A DNA stretch of 64,000 bases, from positions 1-64,000 of the forward strand of contig JAYSPV010000045.1 in the NCBI GenBank assembly GCA_043721915.1, given 5' to 3'. Below, one piece after another: positions 51,732-60,040 of the stretch. Each line of letters begins with the position of its first letter. Position 1 is the stretch's first letter. The position numbers and the translations under genes were made by a program. The DNA is from UBA668 sp043721915. GTDB taxonomy: Bacteria; Actinomycetota; Acidimicrobiia; Acidimicrobiales; Ilumatobacteraceae. A model generated the notes under the pieces. The model worked only from the letters and a program-made list of their open reading frames with translations. It did not search any database and was not told where the DNA came from.

Positions 51732-52009
51732 GGCTGAGGCCTTTGGTGCTCGTACTTGTGGCCGCACTGTCCTGCCTCTTCGCGGCTACGACGACCGCCA
51801 GTGCAGCGGCCTACATATACAATGCGCCGGTTCTTGTGCGCGCCGACGCGTGTCCAAGTGAAACGGGTGCTACGGCGTCGCGCCACCTCGCCAGCAGGTT
51901 GGAGCGGTCTGCCTCACCTGTGATCGAGGTTCAGGGTGCGTCTACGACCCCTTCCGCTCCCGTTGTTGCCACAGAAGCGGTAGGCGACTGGCGGTACCTA
52001 CGGTGTTGA
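51728..52009 (+). CDS. small secreted protein of unknown function
   Basis: 93 residues; ATG overlaps the immunity gene stop (ATGA). It begins with a Sec-type signal peptide (basic RLR, then LVLVLVAALSCLFAATTTASAAA, cleavage predicted after AAA). The mature part is about 66 residues with two Cys (in ADACP and the C-terminal residue). I recognise no family. As part of a three-gene overlap with toxin and immunity, it may aid display or processing of the RHS protein, or be a second, envelope-side protector. Confidence 0.65.
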   Translation: MRLRPLVLVLVAALSCLFAATTTASAAAYIYNAPVLVRADACPSETGATASRHLASRLERSASPVIEVQGASTTPSAPVVATEAVGDWRYLRC

Positions 52010-52060
52010 ACACCGAGTTGAGTCGTCCGGTCGTTCGGATCAGCTCGGTGATTCTGAACC

Positions 52061-52075
52061 GCTGATCGGATCAGC
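52061..52075. terminator. small perfect hairpin after the RHS operon
   Basis: GCTGATC and GATCAGC separated by one base, 52 bp after the last gene of the RHS operon and before the convergent CYTH-CHAD gene. There is no T-tract. A weak terminator candidate; the rest of the 110-bp gap holds nothing I can identify. Confidence 0.35.
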
Positions 52076-52119
52076 AAGCCTCCGACTTGGTGTCAGGTGC
52101 GTTTTGGGCGTCGTGCCGA

Positions 52120-53682
52120 TCAGGTCGTGGTCTTGAGCCAGTGGCGCCACTCGGGCGCGGCCACCGAAGGCCAGACTTCGACGAACTGTTGGCGCACATC
52201 GCGGACTTCGGCGCGCTGCTGATCGTGGAGCAACCCCAGCGCGTAGCCGGCCTTGCCGCCCACGCCCTTGGCGGATGCGAGTGACTGGGCCGTCTCAGCG
52301 GCGATTGCGGCGTCCTGATGACGCCCGAGCAACTCTGTGACGTGCTCGAGTTGCTTCGACAGGCGCTTGGCCGGCTTGCCGAACACGGGGACCAGTGCGT
52401 CCGCCGCGTAACGGGCATGCTTGGCGCGGATGCGTGCTGCGTGCCACGGCTCGTCGGCGCTCTTCTGGCGCAGACCGCGCACATCGCGCGACAGCCGCTT
52501 CCAGGCGGAGCGGACGAGCGGCGGCAGCGCCTCGGAGGCCGGCAGCAGTGCTGCTTCGGTGAGGCGCGGGGCGTGTGCGGCGGCGACGAGTGCATCGAGG
52601 AGCGCCAGGTAACGCGGCGACTGCATCGCTGCGCGCACCTCGGCGAGTGCCGCGGCTTCGTCATTGCCGAGTTCGCGGCGGATGATCTTGATCGCCTTCT
52701 CCGCCCCTGGGGCCTCGATCGTCGCCATTCCTGCCAACAGGCGAGCTTCGAGCACCTCGCGATCGCGAGAGGCGCTGAGCTCGCCGGCGATCCAGGCCAC
52801 TTCGCCGGAGAGCGCCTTCGCCCATTCGGCCTCGACCAGCGGCGCGAACACCTTGAGGCCGCTGCGCAACCGTCGGGCGGCGACGCGCATCTGGTGCACC
52901 GCATCCGGGAGGTCGCGCCGCAGCCGAAGATCCTGCGCGAGAAAGGCAGTGACGAGCTTCGCGATCAGGGCCGTGACGGCATCGCCGGCGGGGTCGCTGG
53001 AAGCAACCTTGTCGCGCAACACCACGTCGCCAGGTTCGATTGCACGAGGGCCCAATGCCCGCACGGCCTTCGAGGTGAAGGTACTGGGAGCAGCGCCCGC
53101 GGCGATCAGCACATCGACGACCGGCTGCAGATCGTCGTTCGAACGCCCGGTGGCCGCCTCCACCTCCAGCTCACGGAAGCGAGCCGTGATACGACCATCG
53201 GTCTTCACCGTGACCCGATCGTCGGTCACCTCCGCCAGGGCGGCGCCGGTGGCATCGGTGACCAGCGTCGGCCGCCGGTCGTTGACAATGGTGGCGACCG
53301 GCAACAGCGGGCTGCCGCGCGTTACGCCGAGCACGAGCGTCGCCAGAGCATCCGGCACATCGGTGGCATCGCCGAGTGGCAATTGCACCTCATCACGTGC
53401 GTTCTCGTCGGCATGGGGCAACTTCAGGTGCCACCCATCGTCGTGCCCGCCCGTGCGACGGCGCAATGTGATGCGGTGGCGGGCGAGACGCAGATCCTCG
53501 GTGTCCCAGTAGACGGCTGTGAGCCGGATGGCGGGCTGCTCGACTGCCCCTCCGAGGGCGGAACCTTCGCCGCCCAGCGGTGGGAGGCGGAAGCGTGCAG
53601 GCACTTCGAGTTTGCGCTCGACTTCCCGGTGGACGCGGGTCTCGGTCACGGCGTGACGGTATCGCGGTGGACGACGAACCAT
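52120..53682 (-). CDS. CYTH-CHAD domain protein
   Basis: 520 residues from ATG 53682 (AGGAG 12 bases upstream); GTG 53649 is an alternative. The CYTH domain starts at HREVERKLEV, containing the E-x-E-x-K triphosphate-binding motif, with WDTEDLRLARHRITLRRR following. The CHAD domain (from about residue 290) has VHQMRVAARRLRSGLKVF and ARIRAKHARYAADAL, the paired conserved-His helices that bind polyphosphate. Such proteins associate with polyphosphate granules or hydrolyse triphosphate. It is divergent from the hydroxyproline operon (96 bp gap). Confidence 0.9.
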   Translation of the reverse strand: MVRRPPRYRHAVTETRVHREVERKLEVPARFRLPPLGGEGSALGGAVEQPAIRLTAVYWDTEDLRLARHRITLRRRTGGHDDGWHLKLPHADENARDEVQLPLGDATDVPDALATLVLGVTRGSPLLPVATIVNDRRPTLVTDATGAALAEVTDDRVTVKTDGRITARFRELEVEAATGRSNDDLQPVVDVLIAAGAAPSTFTSKAVRALGPRAIEPGDVVLRDKVASSDPAGDAVTALIAKLVTAFLAQDLRLRRDLPDAVHQMRVAARRLRSGLKVFAPLVEAEWAKALSGEVAWIAGELSASRDREVLEARLLAGMATIEAPGAEKAIKIIRRELGNDEAAALAEVRAAMQSPRYLALLDALVAAAHAPRLTEAALLPASEALPPLVRSAWKRLSRDVRGLRQKSADEPWHAARIRAKHARYAADALVPVFGKPAKRLSKQLEHVTELLGRHQDAAIAAETAQSLASAKGVGGKAGYALGLLHDQQRAEVRDVRQQFVEVWPSVAAPEWRHWLKTTT

Positions 53683-53778
53683 CCAAGATTTCATCTCCTG
53701 TTCACTCGATGTCCCTTCATGTTCAGCGCGGTTGGATGTGCGACGATGCAGGCCGCCACCGGCCAATCGTGAGGAACC

Positions 53779-54678
53779 ATGTCGCAGCGCAGCAGCCACT
53801 TCCCCGGGGTCCTGGTACCCCTCGTCACTCCGTTCCACGAGGACGGCTCGCTCGCCCTCGAGGTGCTGGTGCCGCTGGTCGACTTCCTGCTGGGTGACGG
53901 CGTCGCCGGGTTCGTCGTCGCAGGTACGACGGGGGAGGGGTACGCACTCGATCTCGCGGAACGCCGCGCCCTTCTGCGATCCGTGATGGATGTCGTGCGT
54001 GGTCGCGTGCCGGTGCTCGCCGGTGTCGGAGGAACCGCGACTCGCGAAGCGGTCGTTCAGGCCACCGCCGCAGCCGAAGCCGGCGTGCAAGGCATGATGG
54101 TCGCCGCGCCCGCCTACTGCCTGCCGACTGGTGCCGAGCTGGGCGTCCACGTGCTGCGTGTGCTTTCGGCTGTGCCGCTGCCGACGGTGCTGTACGACTA
54201 CCCGGCACGCACCGGGGTGCCGTTCGACCTCGAAGCGCTCGATGCCCTCGCCGGCCACCCGCTGGTCGTGGGCATCAAGGAGGCGAGCGGTGATCTCTCA
54301 CGCATCGTGCAGCTGCAGGATCGCTACGGCGACGACCTTGCGATCATCTCCGGCAGCGACACACTCGCAATGCACTACTTCGAGGCCGGCAGCGACTGCT
54401 GGATCGCCGGCTTCGCGAACGCGCTCCCGACGGAACATGTCGAGATGCTCGCCGCCGCACGACGAGGCGACATGGCGGCCGGTTGGGCGGTGCAGGAACG
54501 CCTGAGCCCGATCCTCACGGACGTCGAAAGCGGCCACTACATCGCGCGCACCAAGTGGTCGCTGATCGCCCGTTCGATTCCGGTCGGGCCACCGCGCGAG
54601 CCACTGCATGCCCTCGGCTCGGCCGATGCGGCCACCATGCGGGCGCACCTCGCGGCGCTGGGGCACCTGGCCTCATGA
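53779..54678 (+). CDS. DapA-family aldolase, probable 1-pyrroline-4-hydroxy-2-carboxylate deaminase
   Basis: 299 residues. TIM-barrel lyase with GTTGEG (49-54), Schiff-base Lys167 in GIKEASGD and catalytic Tyr139 in LYDYPARTG. Alone it would be a DHDPS-family protein of unknown substrate. But it is followed, by ATGA overlaps, by a flavin dehydrogenase and a hydroxyproline-epimerase-like gene, so the deaminase of the trans-4-hydroxy-L-proline pathway (product 2-oxoglutarate semialdehyde) is the best call. GTGAGGAA is the ribosome-binding site. Confidence 0.8.
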   Translation: MSQRSSHFPGVLVPLVTPFHEDGSLALEVLVPLVDFLLGDGVAGFVVAGTTGEGYALDLAERRALLRSVMDVVRGRVPVLAGVGGTATREAVVQATAAAEAGVQGMMVAAPAYCLPTGAELGVHVLRVLSAVPLPTVLYDYPARTGVPFDLEALDALAGHPLVVGIKEASGDLSRIVQLQDRYGDDLAIISGSDTLAMHYFEAGSDCWIAGFANALPTEHVEMLAAARRGDMAAGWAVQERLSPILTDVESGHYIARTKWSLIARSIPVGPPREPLHALGSADAATMRAHLAALGHLAS

Positions 54679-55943
54679 CGGGTCCTGTGCGCAGCGCGGA
54701 TGTCGTCGTGGTCGGCGGCGGCATCATCGGCCGTTCGGTTGCATCGGCCGCTGCGCGGCGCGGACTGTCGGTGATCGTCGTCGAAGCCGGCGCCCGCACG
54801 TTCGGGACTTCATTGGCGAACGCGGGCCATCTGGTGCCCAGCCATGTGGTCCCGTTCGCGGCGCCCGGCATGGTGCGCGCCGGGCTGCGCAGCCTCGCAG
54901 CGCGCGACGGCGCCTTCGCCATCGCCCCTCGCTCAGCACTGGGATTGGTGCCGTGGCTGTGGCGCTTTGCGCGGTCGTCCACCCATGCCAACGTCGAGCG
55001 GGGTGTGCCGGCGCTGCGCTGGCTGCTGGAGGCGACGGTCGCCGATGTCGCCCGGCTGAGCGAGACGGGTGCCGCTCTCGACGATGCGAGAGGCGGCATC
55101 ATGCAGATCGCCAGCAGCGCTGCCTCGTTGCGCGAACTGCACCACGAAGCCGAAGTGTGGGGCCGATGGGGTGTGCCCACGGAAGCGTTCGACGCTGCCG
55201 CGCTGCGGGCCTCGGAGCCGATGGTCACCGAGCGGGCGGTCGGTGGTGTGCTGCTCTCCGGCGACTCGCGTCTCGACCCGGCCCTGTTGCTGGCAGCCGT
55301 GACGGCCGAGGGCGAACGTCACGGCGTCGAAACTGTCGGCGCGACGGTGGAACGCATCGGCATCGGCGGACCCGGCGCGCAGGTGCACACGGCAGCCGGA
55401 CTGGTGCAAGGCGCACATGTCGTGGTCGCCGCCGGTGTCTGGACGCACGCACTGTGCCGGCCCCTCGGCGTGCGCTTGCCCGTCGTGCCTGCACGCGGCA
55501 ACAGCATCACGCTGCCCGACGTGACCACGACCAACAGGCCGATGCTGCTGGTCGAGCAGCGGCTTGCGCTCAGTCCACTCGCTCAGGGCTTGCGGCTCAC
55601 CAGTGGCTTTCGTCTCACCCACACATCTGACCGCACCGTCAACCCCGCTCGTTCGCGCGAGATCATCCGCCGTGCGGGCCAGGTGTTGTCGCTGCCATCG
55701 GACACCGCGCCGGCCAACGAGTGGACAGGGCTGCGGCCGGCAACCCCCGACGGCCTGCCGATCATCGGGGCGCTGCCCGGCGCACCCGCGATCCTGGTCG
55801 CTGCAGGCCACGGGATGCTCGGCTCCAGCTGCAGCCTCGGCACCGGCGAAGCTGTTGCCGCGTTGCTCACAGGCGGCGAACCAGGGTTCGACATGGGTGT
55901 GGTCTCGCCCGCCCGTTTCATCCGGAAAGGAAGTGTTCGATGA
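54675..55943 (+). CDS. FAD-dependent D-hydroxyproline dehydrogenase-like oxidoreductase
   Basis: 422 residues from ATG 54675, overlapping the previous stop. FAD-binding VVVGGGIIGRSVASAAARRG at residue 10, TSLANAGHLVPSH with the substrate/FAD contact typical of DadA-like enzymes, and GLRPATPDGLPIIGALPG...GHGMLG near the C-terminus. In the pathway it would oxidise cis-4-hydroxy-D-proline to the pyrroline. As a single-subunit form it matches the HypO-type arrangement. Confidence 0.82.
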   Translation: MTGPVRSADVVVVGGGIIGRSVASAAARRGLSVIVVEAGARTFGTSLANAGHLVPSHVVPFAAPGMVRAGLRSLAARDGAFAIAPRSALGLVPWLWRFARSSTHANVERGVPALRWLLEATVADVARLSETGAALDDARGGIMQIASSAASLRELHHEAEVWGRWGVPTEAFDAAALRASEPMVTERAVGGVLLSGDSRLDPALLLAAVTAEGERHGVETVGATVERIGIGGPGAQVHTAAGLVQGAHVVVAAGVWTHALCRPLGVRLPVVPARGNSITLPDVTTTNRPMLLVEQRLALSPLAQGLRLTSGFRLTHTSDRTVNPARSREIIRRAGQVLSLPSDTAPANEWTGLRPATPDGLPIIGALPGAPAILVAAGHGMLGSSCSLGTGEAVAALLTGGEPGFDMGVVSPARFIRKGSVR

Positions 55944-56944
55944 GAGCCCGACGCGTGCTGCATTGCGTGGATTCGCACACGGAGGGGATGCCCACCCGCG
56001 TGGTCGTCGGCGGGGTGCCTCCGATCCCCGGCGACACGATGGAGGAGCGCCGGCAATGGTTCATGGCCAATAGCGATGACCTGCGAACGCTGCTGATGCA
56101 CGAGCCGCGCGGTCACTCGGCGATGAGCGGCGCGATCGTGCAACCGCCCACGCGACCCGACGCCGACTGGGGTGTGCTCTACATCGAAGTCACCGGCTGC
56201 CTGCCGATGTGCGGCCACGGCACGATCGGTGTCGCAACCGTGCTGGTGGAGACAGGCATGGTGGACGTCACCGAACCCGTCACCACCATTCGCCTCGACA
56301 CTCCGGCCGGCTTGGTGGTTGCGGAGGTCGCGGTCGACGAAGGTCGCGCGATGGCCGTCACGATCCGCAACGTGCCGTCGTTCGTGACAGCGCTCGACAG
56401 CGTCGTGTCGGTTCCCGGGCTCGGTGAGGTTCGCTACGACATGGCCTTCGGCGGCAACTTCTACGCCATCGTCGAACTCGACGAGATCGGCGTCCCGTAC
56501 GGTCAGCAACACGCTCGCACCCTGCTCGACTCCGGCATGCGGATCATCGAGGCGATCAACGCCGCGGACCCACCGGTGCACCCGGCGGAGCCGGGCATTT
56601 CGGGGTGCCACCACGTGCAACTGGTCGCGCCCGGCAGTGATGCCCGCCGTTCGCGGCACGCGATGGTGATCGCACCCGGCTACTTCGATCGGTCGCCGTG
56701 CGGCACCGGCACCAGCGCACGTGTCGCCCAGTTGCACGCCCGTGGACTGCTGGCGCTGCACACCGACTTCGTCAACGAGTCGTTGCTCGGTACCCACTTC
56801 GTCGGCCGCCTCGTCGACACCACCGAGGTTGCCGGCATTCCCGCTGTCATTCCCACGATCACCGGGAGCGCCTGGCTCACCGGAACGTCACAGATGTTTC
56901 TCGACGAGCGCGACCCCTTCCCGCGCGGCTTCCTGCTGGGCTGA
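55940..56944 (+). CDS. 4-hydroxyproline 2-epimerase (proline racemase family)
   Basis: 334 residues from ATG 55940 (ATGA overlap; GGAAAGGAAG upstream). Both catalytic cysteines are present: Cys91 in MCGHGTIG and Cys254 in SPCGTGTSAR. Two Cys identify a racemase or epimerase; dehydratases of the family have Thr in place of one. The opening HCVDSHTEGMPTRVVVGG is also typical. It converts trans-4-hydroxy-L-proline to cis-4-hydroxy-D-proline, the first step of the pathway. The 2-oxoglutarate semialdehyde dehydrogenase for the last step is not in this operon. Confidence 0.87.
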   Translation: MRARRVLHCVDSHTEGMPTRVVVGGVPPIPGDTMEERRQWFMANSDDLRTLLMHEPRGHSAMSGAIVQPPTRPDADWGVLYIEVTGCLPMCGHGTIGVATVLVETGMVDVTEPVTTIRLDTPAGLVVAEVAVDEGRAMAVTIRNVPSFVTALDSVVSVPGLGEVRYDMAFGGNFYAIVELDEIGVPYGQQHARTLLDSGMRIIEAINAADPPVHPAEPGISGCHHVQLVAPGSDARRSRHAMVIAPGYFDRSPCGTGTSARVAQLHARGLLALHTDFVNESLLGTHFVGRLVDTTEVAGIPAVIPTITGSAWLTGTSQMFLDERDPFPRGFLLG

Positions 56945-57016
56945 CGAGCGATCATCCGGCGCCTGGACGCTGCCGACCCGGCTCTGGCGCGCACGACCTT
57001 CGCGCTGATCGCCGAA

Positions 57017-57385
57017 GTGTTCGAGGACGAATACGGCGGTCACGATGACAGCACGCTGGAGACCATGCTGGCCGATACCCGCTTCTGGGTCTTCGCCGCG
57101 ATGGACGGCGTCAACGTGATCGGTGGCCTGACCGCCCATGTCCTGCCGATGACACGCAGCGCGATGAGCGAGGTGTTCATCTACGACCTCGTCGTCCATC
57201 CGGCGCATCAGCGGCGCGGAGTGGGGCGACGGCTGATGGAGGCCACGATCGCTGCCGCCTCGGCTGAAGGTATCGACGTGGTGTTCGTCGCCGCCGACGA
57301 TGAGGACGAGCACGCCCTCGACTTCTACCGTGCACTCGGCGGCCGTCCGGGGCCGGTGACCTTCTTCGACTTCGGAGCCGACTGA
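57017..57385 (+). CDS. GNAT acetyltransferase (AAC(3)-I-like)
   Basis: 122 residues if GTG 57017 is used. GNAT motif A VIYDLVVHPAHQRRGVGRRLM-like segment (FIYDLVVHPAHQRRGVGRRLMEATI) binds acetyl-CoA. The same frame is open from the preceding stop (56945) and its 24 codons (IIRRLDAADPALARTTFALIAEVF) clearly belong to the fold, but contain no ATG, GTG or TTG. The true start may be CTG 56963, ATC 56951, or the protein is short at the N-terminus. It overlaps the hydrolase start, so it is in the hydroxyproline operon; the acceptor is unknown. Confidence 0.75.
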   Translation: MFEDEYGGHDDSTLETMLADTRFWVFAAMDGVNVIGGLTAHVLPMTRSAMSEVFIYDLVVHPAHQRRGVGRRLMEATIAAASAEGIDVVFVAADDEDEHALDFYRALGGRPGPVTFFDFGAD

Positions 57386-58179
57386 TGCCCACTGCACGTC
57401 TGAACGGGATCGACATCCAGTACGAGGTGCTGGGCAGTGGGCCGCGCCTCCTGGTGTGCAACGGCTCGGGTGCCACGATCGCCGCGGCGACGCCGATGAT
57501 CGACAAGCTGACCGCTCGCTTCGAGGTGTTGATCCACGACCAACGGTGCCTCGGCCGCACCACGGTTCCTGATGCCACGCCGACGATGGCCGACTACGCC
57601 GCCGACGCGGCGGCGCTGCTCGACCATGTCGGCTGGACGACGGCGCGGGTGTTCGGCATCAGCTTCGGTGGCATGGTCGCGCAGGAGTTCGCGGTCACCT
57701 GGCCCCAGCGGGTCGAACGGCTGGCGTTGCTGTGCACCTCGCCCGGAGGTGGGGGTGGCAGCAGTTTCCCGCTGCACACCATCCCGTCGCTGCCCGCGGG
57801 CGAACAGGAGCTGCTGCGGCTGCGCCTCGCCGACTCGCGCTACGACGCGGAGTTCCTCGCGGCCCACCCGTTCGACCAGCGTTTGGTCGACCTCGCCAGC
57901 GCCGGACGAGCGGCACCGCGAACGGCCGAGCAGTTGCGTGGTGAGGTGATGCAACTGGAGGCCCGCAGCCACCACGACGTCTGGGATCGCCTGGGTGCGA
58001 TCACCTGCCCGACGCTGGTGGCGTGCGGCGAGTTCGACGCGCTCGCACCGCCCGCGAACAGTGAGGCGATCTCCTCCCGCATCGCCGGCAGCGAACTGCG
58101 CCGCTACCAGGGCGGCCACGCCTTCGTCTGGCAGGACCGCCAGGCCTGGCCCGACATCCGCGGTTTCCTGGCCGCCTGA
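57385..58179 (+). CDS. alpha/beta hydrolase
   Basis: 264 residues; ATG shares a base with the previous stop. Nucleophile elbow GISFGGM (about residues 90-96, Ser92), oxyanion region NGSG (about 31-34), acid Asp in GEFDALAPP and His in GGHAFVWQD. This is the set of the 3-oxoadipate enol-lactonase-like esterase/lactonase group. As fifth gene of the operon it may open a lactone or ester derived from hydroxyproline or an acetylated product. Exact reaction unknown. Confidence 0.82.
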   Translation: MPTARLNGIDIQYEVLGSGPRLLVCNGSGATIAAATPMIDKLTARFEVLIHDQRCLGRTTVPDATPTMADYAADAAALLDHVGWTTARVFGISFGGMVAQEFAVTWPQRVERLALLCTSPGGGGGSSFPLHTIPSLPAGEQELLRLRLADSRYDAEFLAAHPFDQRLVDLASAGRAAPRTAEQLRGEVMQLEARSHHDVWDRLGAITCPTLVACGEFDALAPPANSEAISSRIAGSELRRYQGGHAFVWQDRQAWPDIRGFLAA

Positions 58180-58221
58180 TCCGCCGCCGGCTGGGGTCCG
58201 GGGCATACGGCCGCTGCGGAG

Positions 58222-58353
58222 GGGCTTCTGGGGCTGCATCGTCTCATCAGCGCCGGTTTCGTTGTGCCCGCAACTGCCCATCCGATCGTCCCGTAGTTGG
58301 AGACGAAACAGCCCCAGAAGGCCCGATGGGACGATCCAGCCCCAGAAGCCGGG
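58222..58353. repeat. three copies of a CAGCCCCAGAAG-type repeat, two forming a large hairpin
   Basis: GGGCTTCTGGGGCTGCATCG (58222, extending to 58245) pairs with GAGACGAAACAGCCCCAGAAG (58300, extending to 58324) around a 54-base loop. A third copy in the latter orientation (GGGACGATCCAGCCCCAGAA) begins at 58329. Intergenic, after the hydroxyproline operon and just before the bicupin SD. It could be a terminator, a REP-like repeat or a miniature mobile sequence. Confidence 0.7.
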
Positions 58354-58365
58354 AGGCTCCGAGCG

Positions 58366-59064
58366 ATGGACTGGGTGGGGCACAATGGCCCGATGTACGT
58401 GCCCGACATCATGACCGTGCCGCTGCGACGCACCGACGACCGCACATCGGATCTTCCACTGCTCGACGACGGTGAGGTGCAGATCGGCATCTGGGAGTGC
58501 ACACCGGGAGTGGCGTCTGACCCGGGCGGCGACTACGACGAGACGATGTTCATGGTCTCGGGCCGTTTGGCGGTCGACCACGGCGAGGGCAGCTTCGATG
58601 CCGCCCCTGGCACGTTGTGGGCCACGCCGCGGCACTTCGCCAGCACGTGGACGGTGCAGCAGACGGTGCGCAAGCTGTACGTGATCGACAACCGTCCGGG
58701 TGAACCCGGCGCACCCGCGTACCTCTCGAACGGCCACTCGGAGGCGTTGGGCACCAGCGCACGCCGCCCCGTCGTGCTCGCCGGCGCCCCGCTCGAGGCC
58801 AGCACATCGCTGTGGGCTCACAACCGGCTCGACACCGGGGTCTGGGAGTGCACCCCGGGCGAGTTCCCCTTCCGTCGCGACGGCTACGACGAGGTGTTCT
58901 GCGTGCTCAGTGGCCATGCCACGCTGCACGTGGACGCCGCAGAGGGGCACGGCCAGTCCTTCGACCTGCGCCCCGGCAGCGTGCTGTTGACGCCCGCCGG
59001 GCTCACCGGACGATGGGTGGTTCATCAGACGATTCGTAAGGCGTACACGATCGTCCATCGCTGA
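58366..59064 (+). CDS. bicupin protein
   Basis: 232 residues from ATG 58366, supported by GGGAGG 9 bases upstream; ATG 58393 is an alternative. Two homologous halves each contain W-ECTPG....DYDETMFMVSG or its equivalent (VWECTPGEF..RRDGYDEVFCVLSG) and a PGTLW/PGSVLLTPAG turn. This is a duplicated DUF861-like cupin related to ureidoglycine and ethanolamine-type cupins. Metal ligands are reduced (few His), so it may be a binding protein or sensor. Confidence 0.78.
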   Translation: MDWVGHNGPMYVPDIMTVPLRRTDDRTSDLPLLDDGEVQIGIWECTPGVASDPGGDYDETMFMVSGRLAVDHGEGSFDAAPGTLWATPRHFASTWTVQQTVRKLYVIDNRPGEPGAPAYLSNGHSEALGTSARRPVVLAGAPLEASTSLWAHNRLDTGVWECTPGEFPFRRDGYDEVFCVLSGHATLHVDAAEGHGQSFDLRPGSVLLTPAGLTGRWVVHQTIRKAYTIVHR

Positions 59065-59107
59065 ATTGCCCTAGACTCCGATCAACCCGATCGGGAGGTT
59101 CACACCT

Positions 59108-60040
59108 ATGGGCTCCGGAGCTATCGCCGGCATCGTCATTGCCGCCATCGTCCTGCTCACCATCCTCACCGGCCTGCGCACGGTCAATCAAGGCACCGTC
59201 GCGGTCACGACCATCTTCGGCAAGTACCGGCGCACATTGCGGCCGGGCCTCAACGTCGTGGTGCCGTTCATCGAAAAGATCTTCCGTCGCATCAGCGTGC
59301 AGAACCGCGCCGTCGAGCTGCAGTTCCAGGCGATCACGTTCGACCAGGCCAACGTGTACTTCACCGCGATGATGGTGTACGGCGCGATCAGTGAGAGCGA
59401 AGACACGGTCAAGAACATCGCATTCAAGTTCGTCAGCGAGAAGGATTTCCTCACCGCGCTCGTACGCAGCGTCGAGGGAAGCACCCGCGGCTTCGTGGCC
59501 ACCAAGAAGCAGGCCGAGATCCTCGTGCTGCGCGCCGAGATCGTGTCGGAGGTCAAGGACAACCTCGACCACGTGATCGAGACATGGGGTTACCACCTCA
59601 TCGATCTGCAGCTCAACGACATCACCTTCGATCAGGCGATCACCACCTCGATGGCGCAGGTCGTGGCCAGCAACAACCTGAAGGCGGCTGCCACCAACGA
59701 AGGCGACGCGCTGCTGATCCGCAAGACCAAGGAAGCCGAGGCGCTCGGCACCGCCGTGCGTATCGAGGCCGAAGCCGAGCGCACCGCCGCCCAGCTTCGT
59801 GGGCAAGGTGTGGCGTTGTTCCGCGAAGAGGTCGCTCGCGGTCTTGCGCTCGCCACCGACACAGTCGATTCGTCGCTCATCCTGTTCTCGATGTGGACCG
59901 AGACGATCCGCCAGATGGCCGAGCACGGCAAGGGCAACGTGTTGTTCCTCGACGGCTCGCCCGAGGGCATGGAGAAGCAGATGAAGGACCTGATGGCGCT
60001 GCAACAGCTCAACGCCGTGCAAGGCACTCCGAAGCAATGA
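59108..60040 (+). CDS. SPFH/band-7 (stomatin-like) membrane protein
   Basis: 310 residues. One N-terminal membrane helix (AGIVIAAIVLLTILTGL, about 7-23), then the SPFH domain: VNQGTVAVTTIFGKYRRTLRPGLNVVVPFIE. A helical region with KTKEAEALGTAVRIEAEAERTAAQLRGQG follows, typical of stomatin/flotillin oligomerisation. It organises membrane microdomains or guards membrane proteases. GGGAGG lies upstream. The Rieske gene starts inside its stop codon, an unusual pairing. Confidence 0.88.
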   Translation: MGSGAIAGIVIAAIVLLTILTGLRTVNQGTVAVTTIFGKYRRTLRPGLNVVVPFIEKIFRRISVQNRAVELQFQAITFDQANVYFTAMMVYGAISESEDTVKNIAFKFVSEKDFLTALVRSVEGSTRGFVATKKQAEILVLRAEIVSEVKDNLDHVIETWGYHLIDLQLNDITFDQAITTSMAQVVASNNLKAAATNEGDALLIRKTKEAEALGTAVRIEAEAERTAAQLRGQGVALFREEVARGLALATDTVDSSLILFSMWTETIRQMAEHGKGNVLFLDGSPEGMEKQMKDLMALQQLNAVQGTPKQ

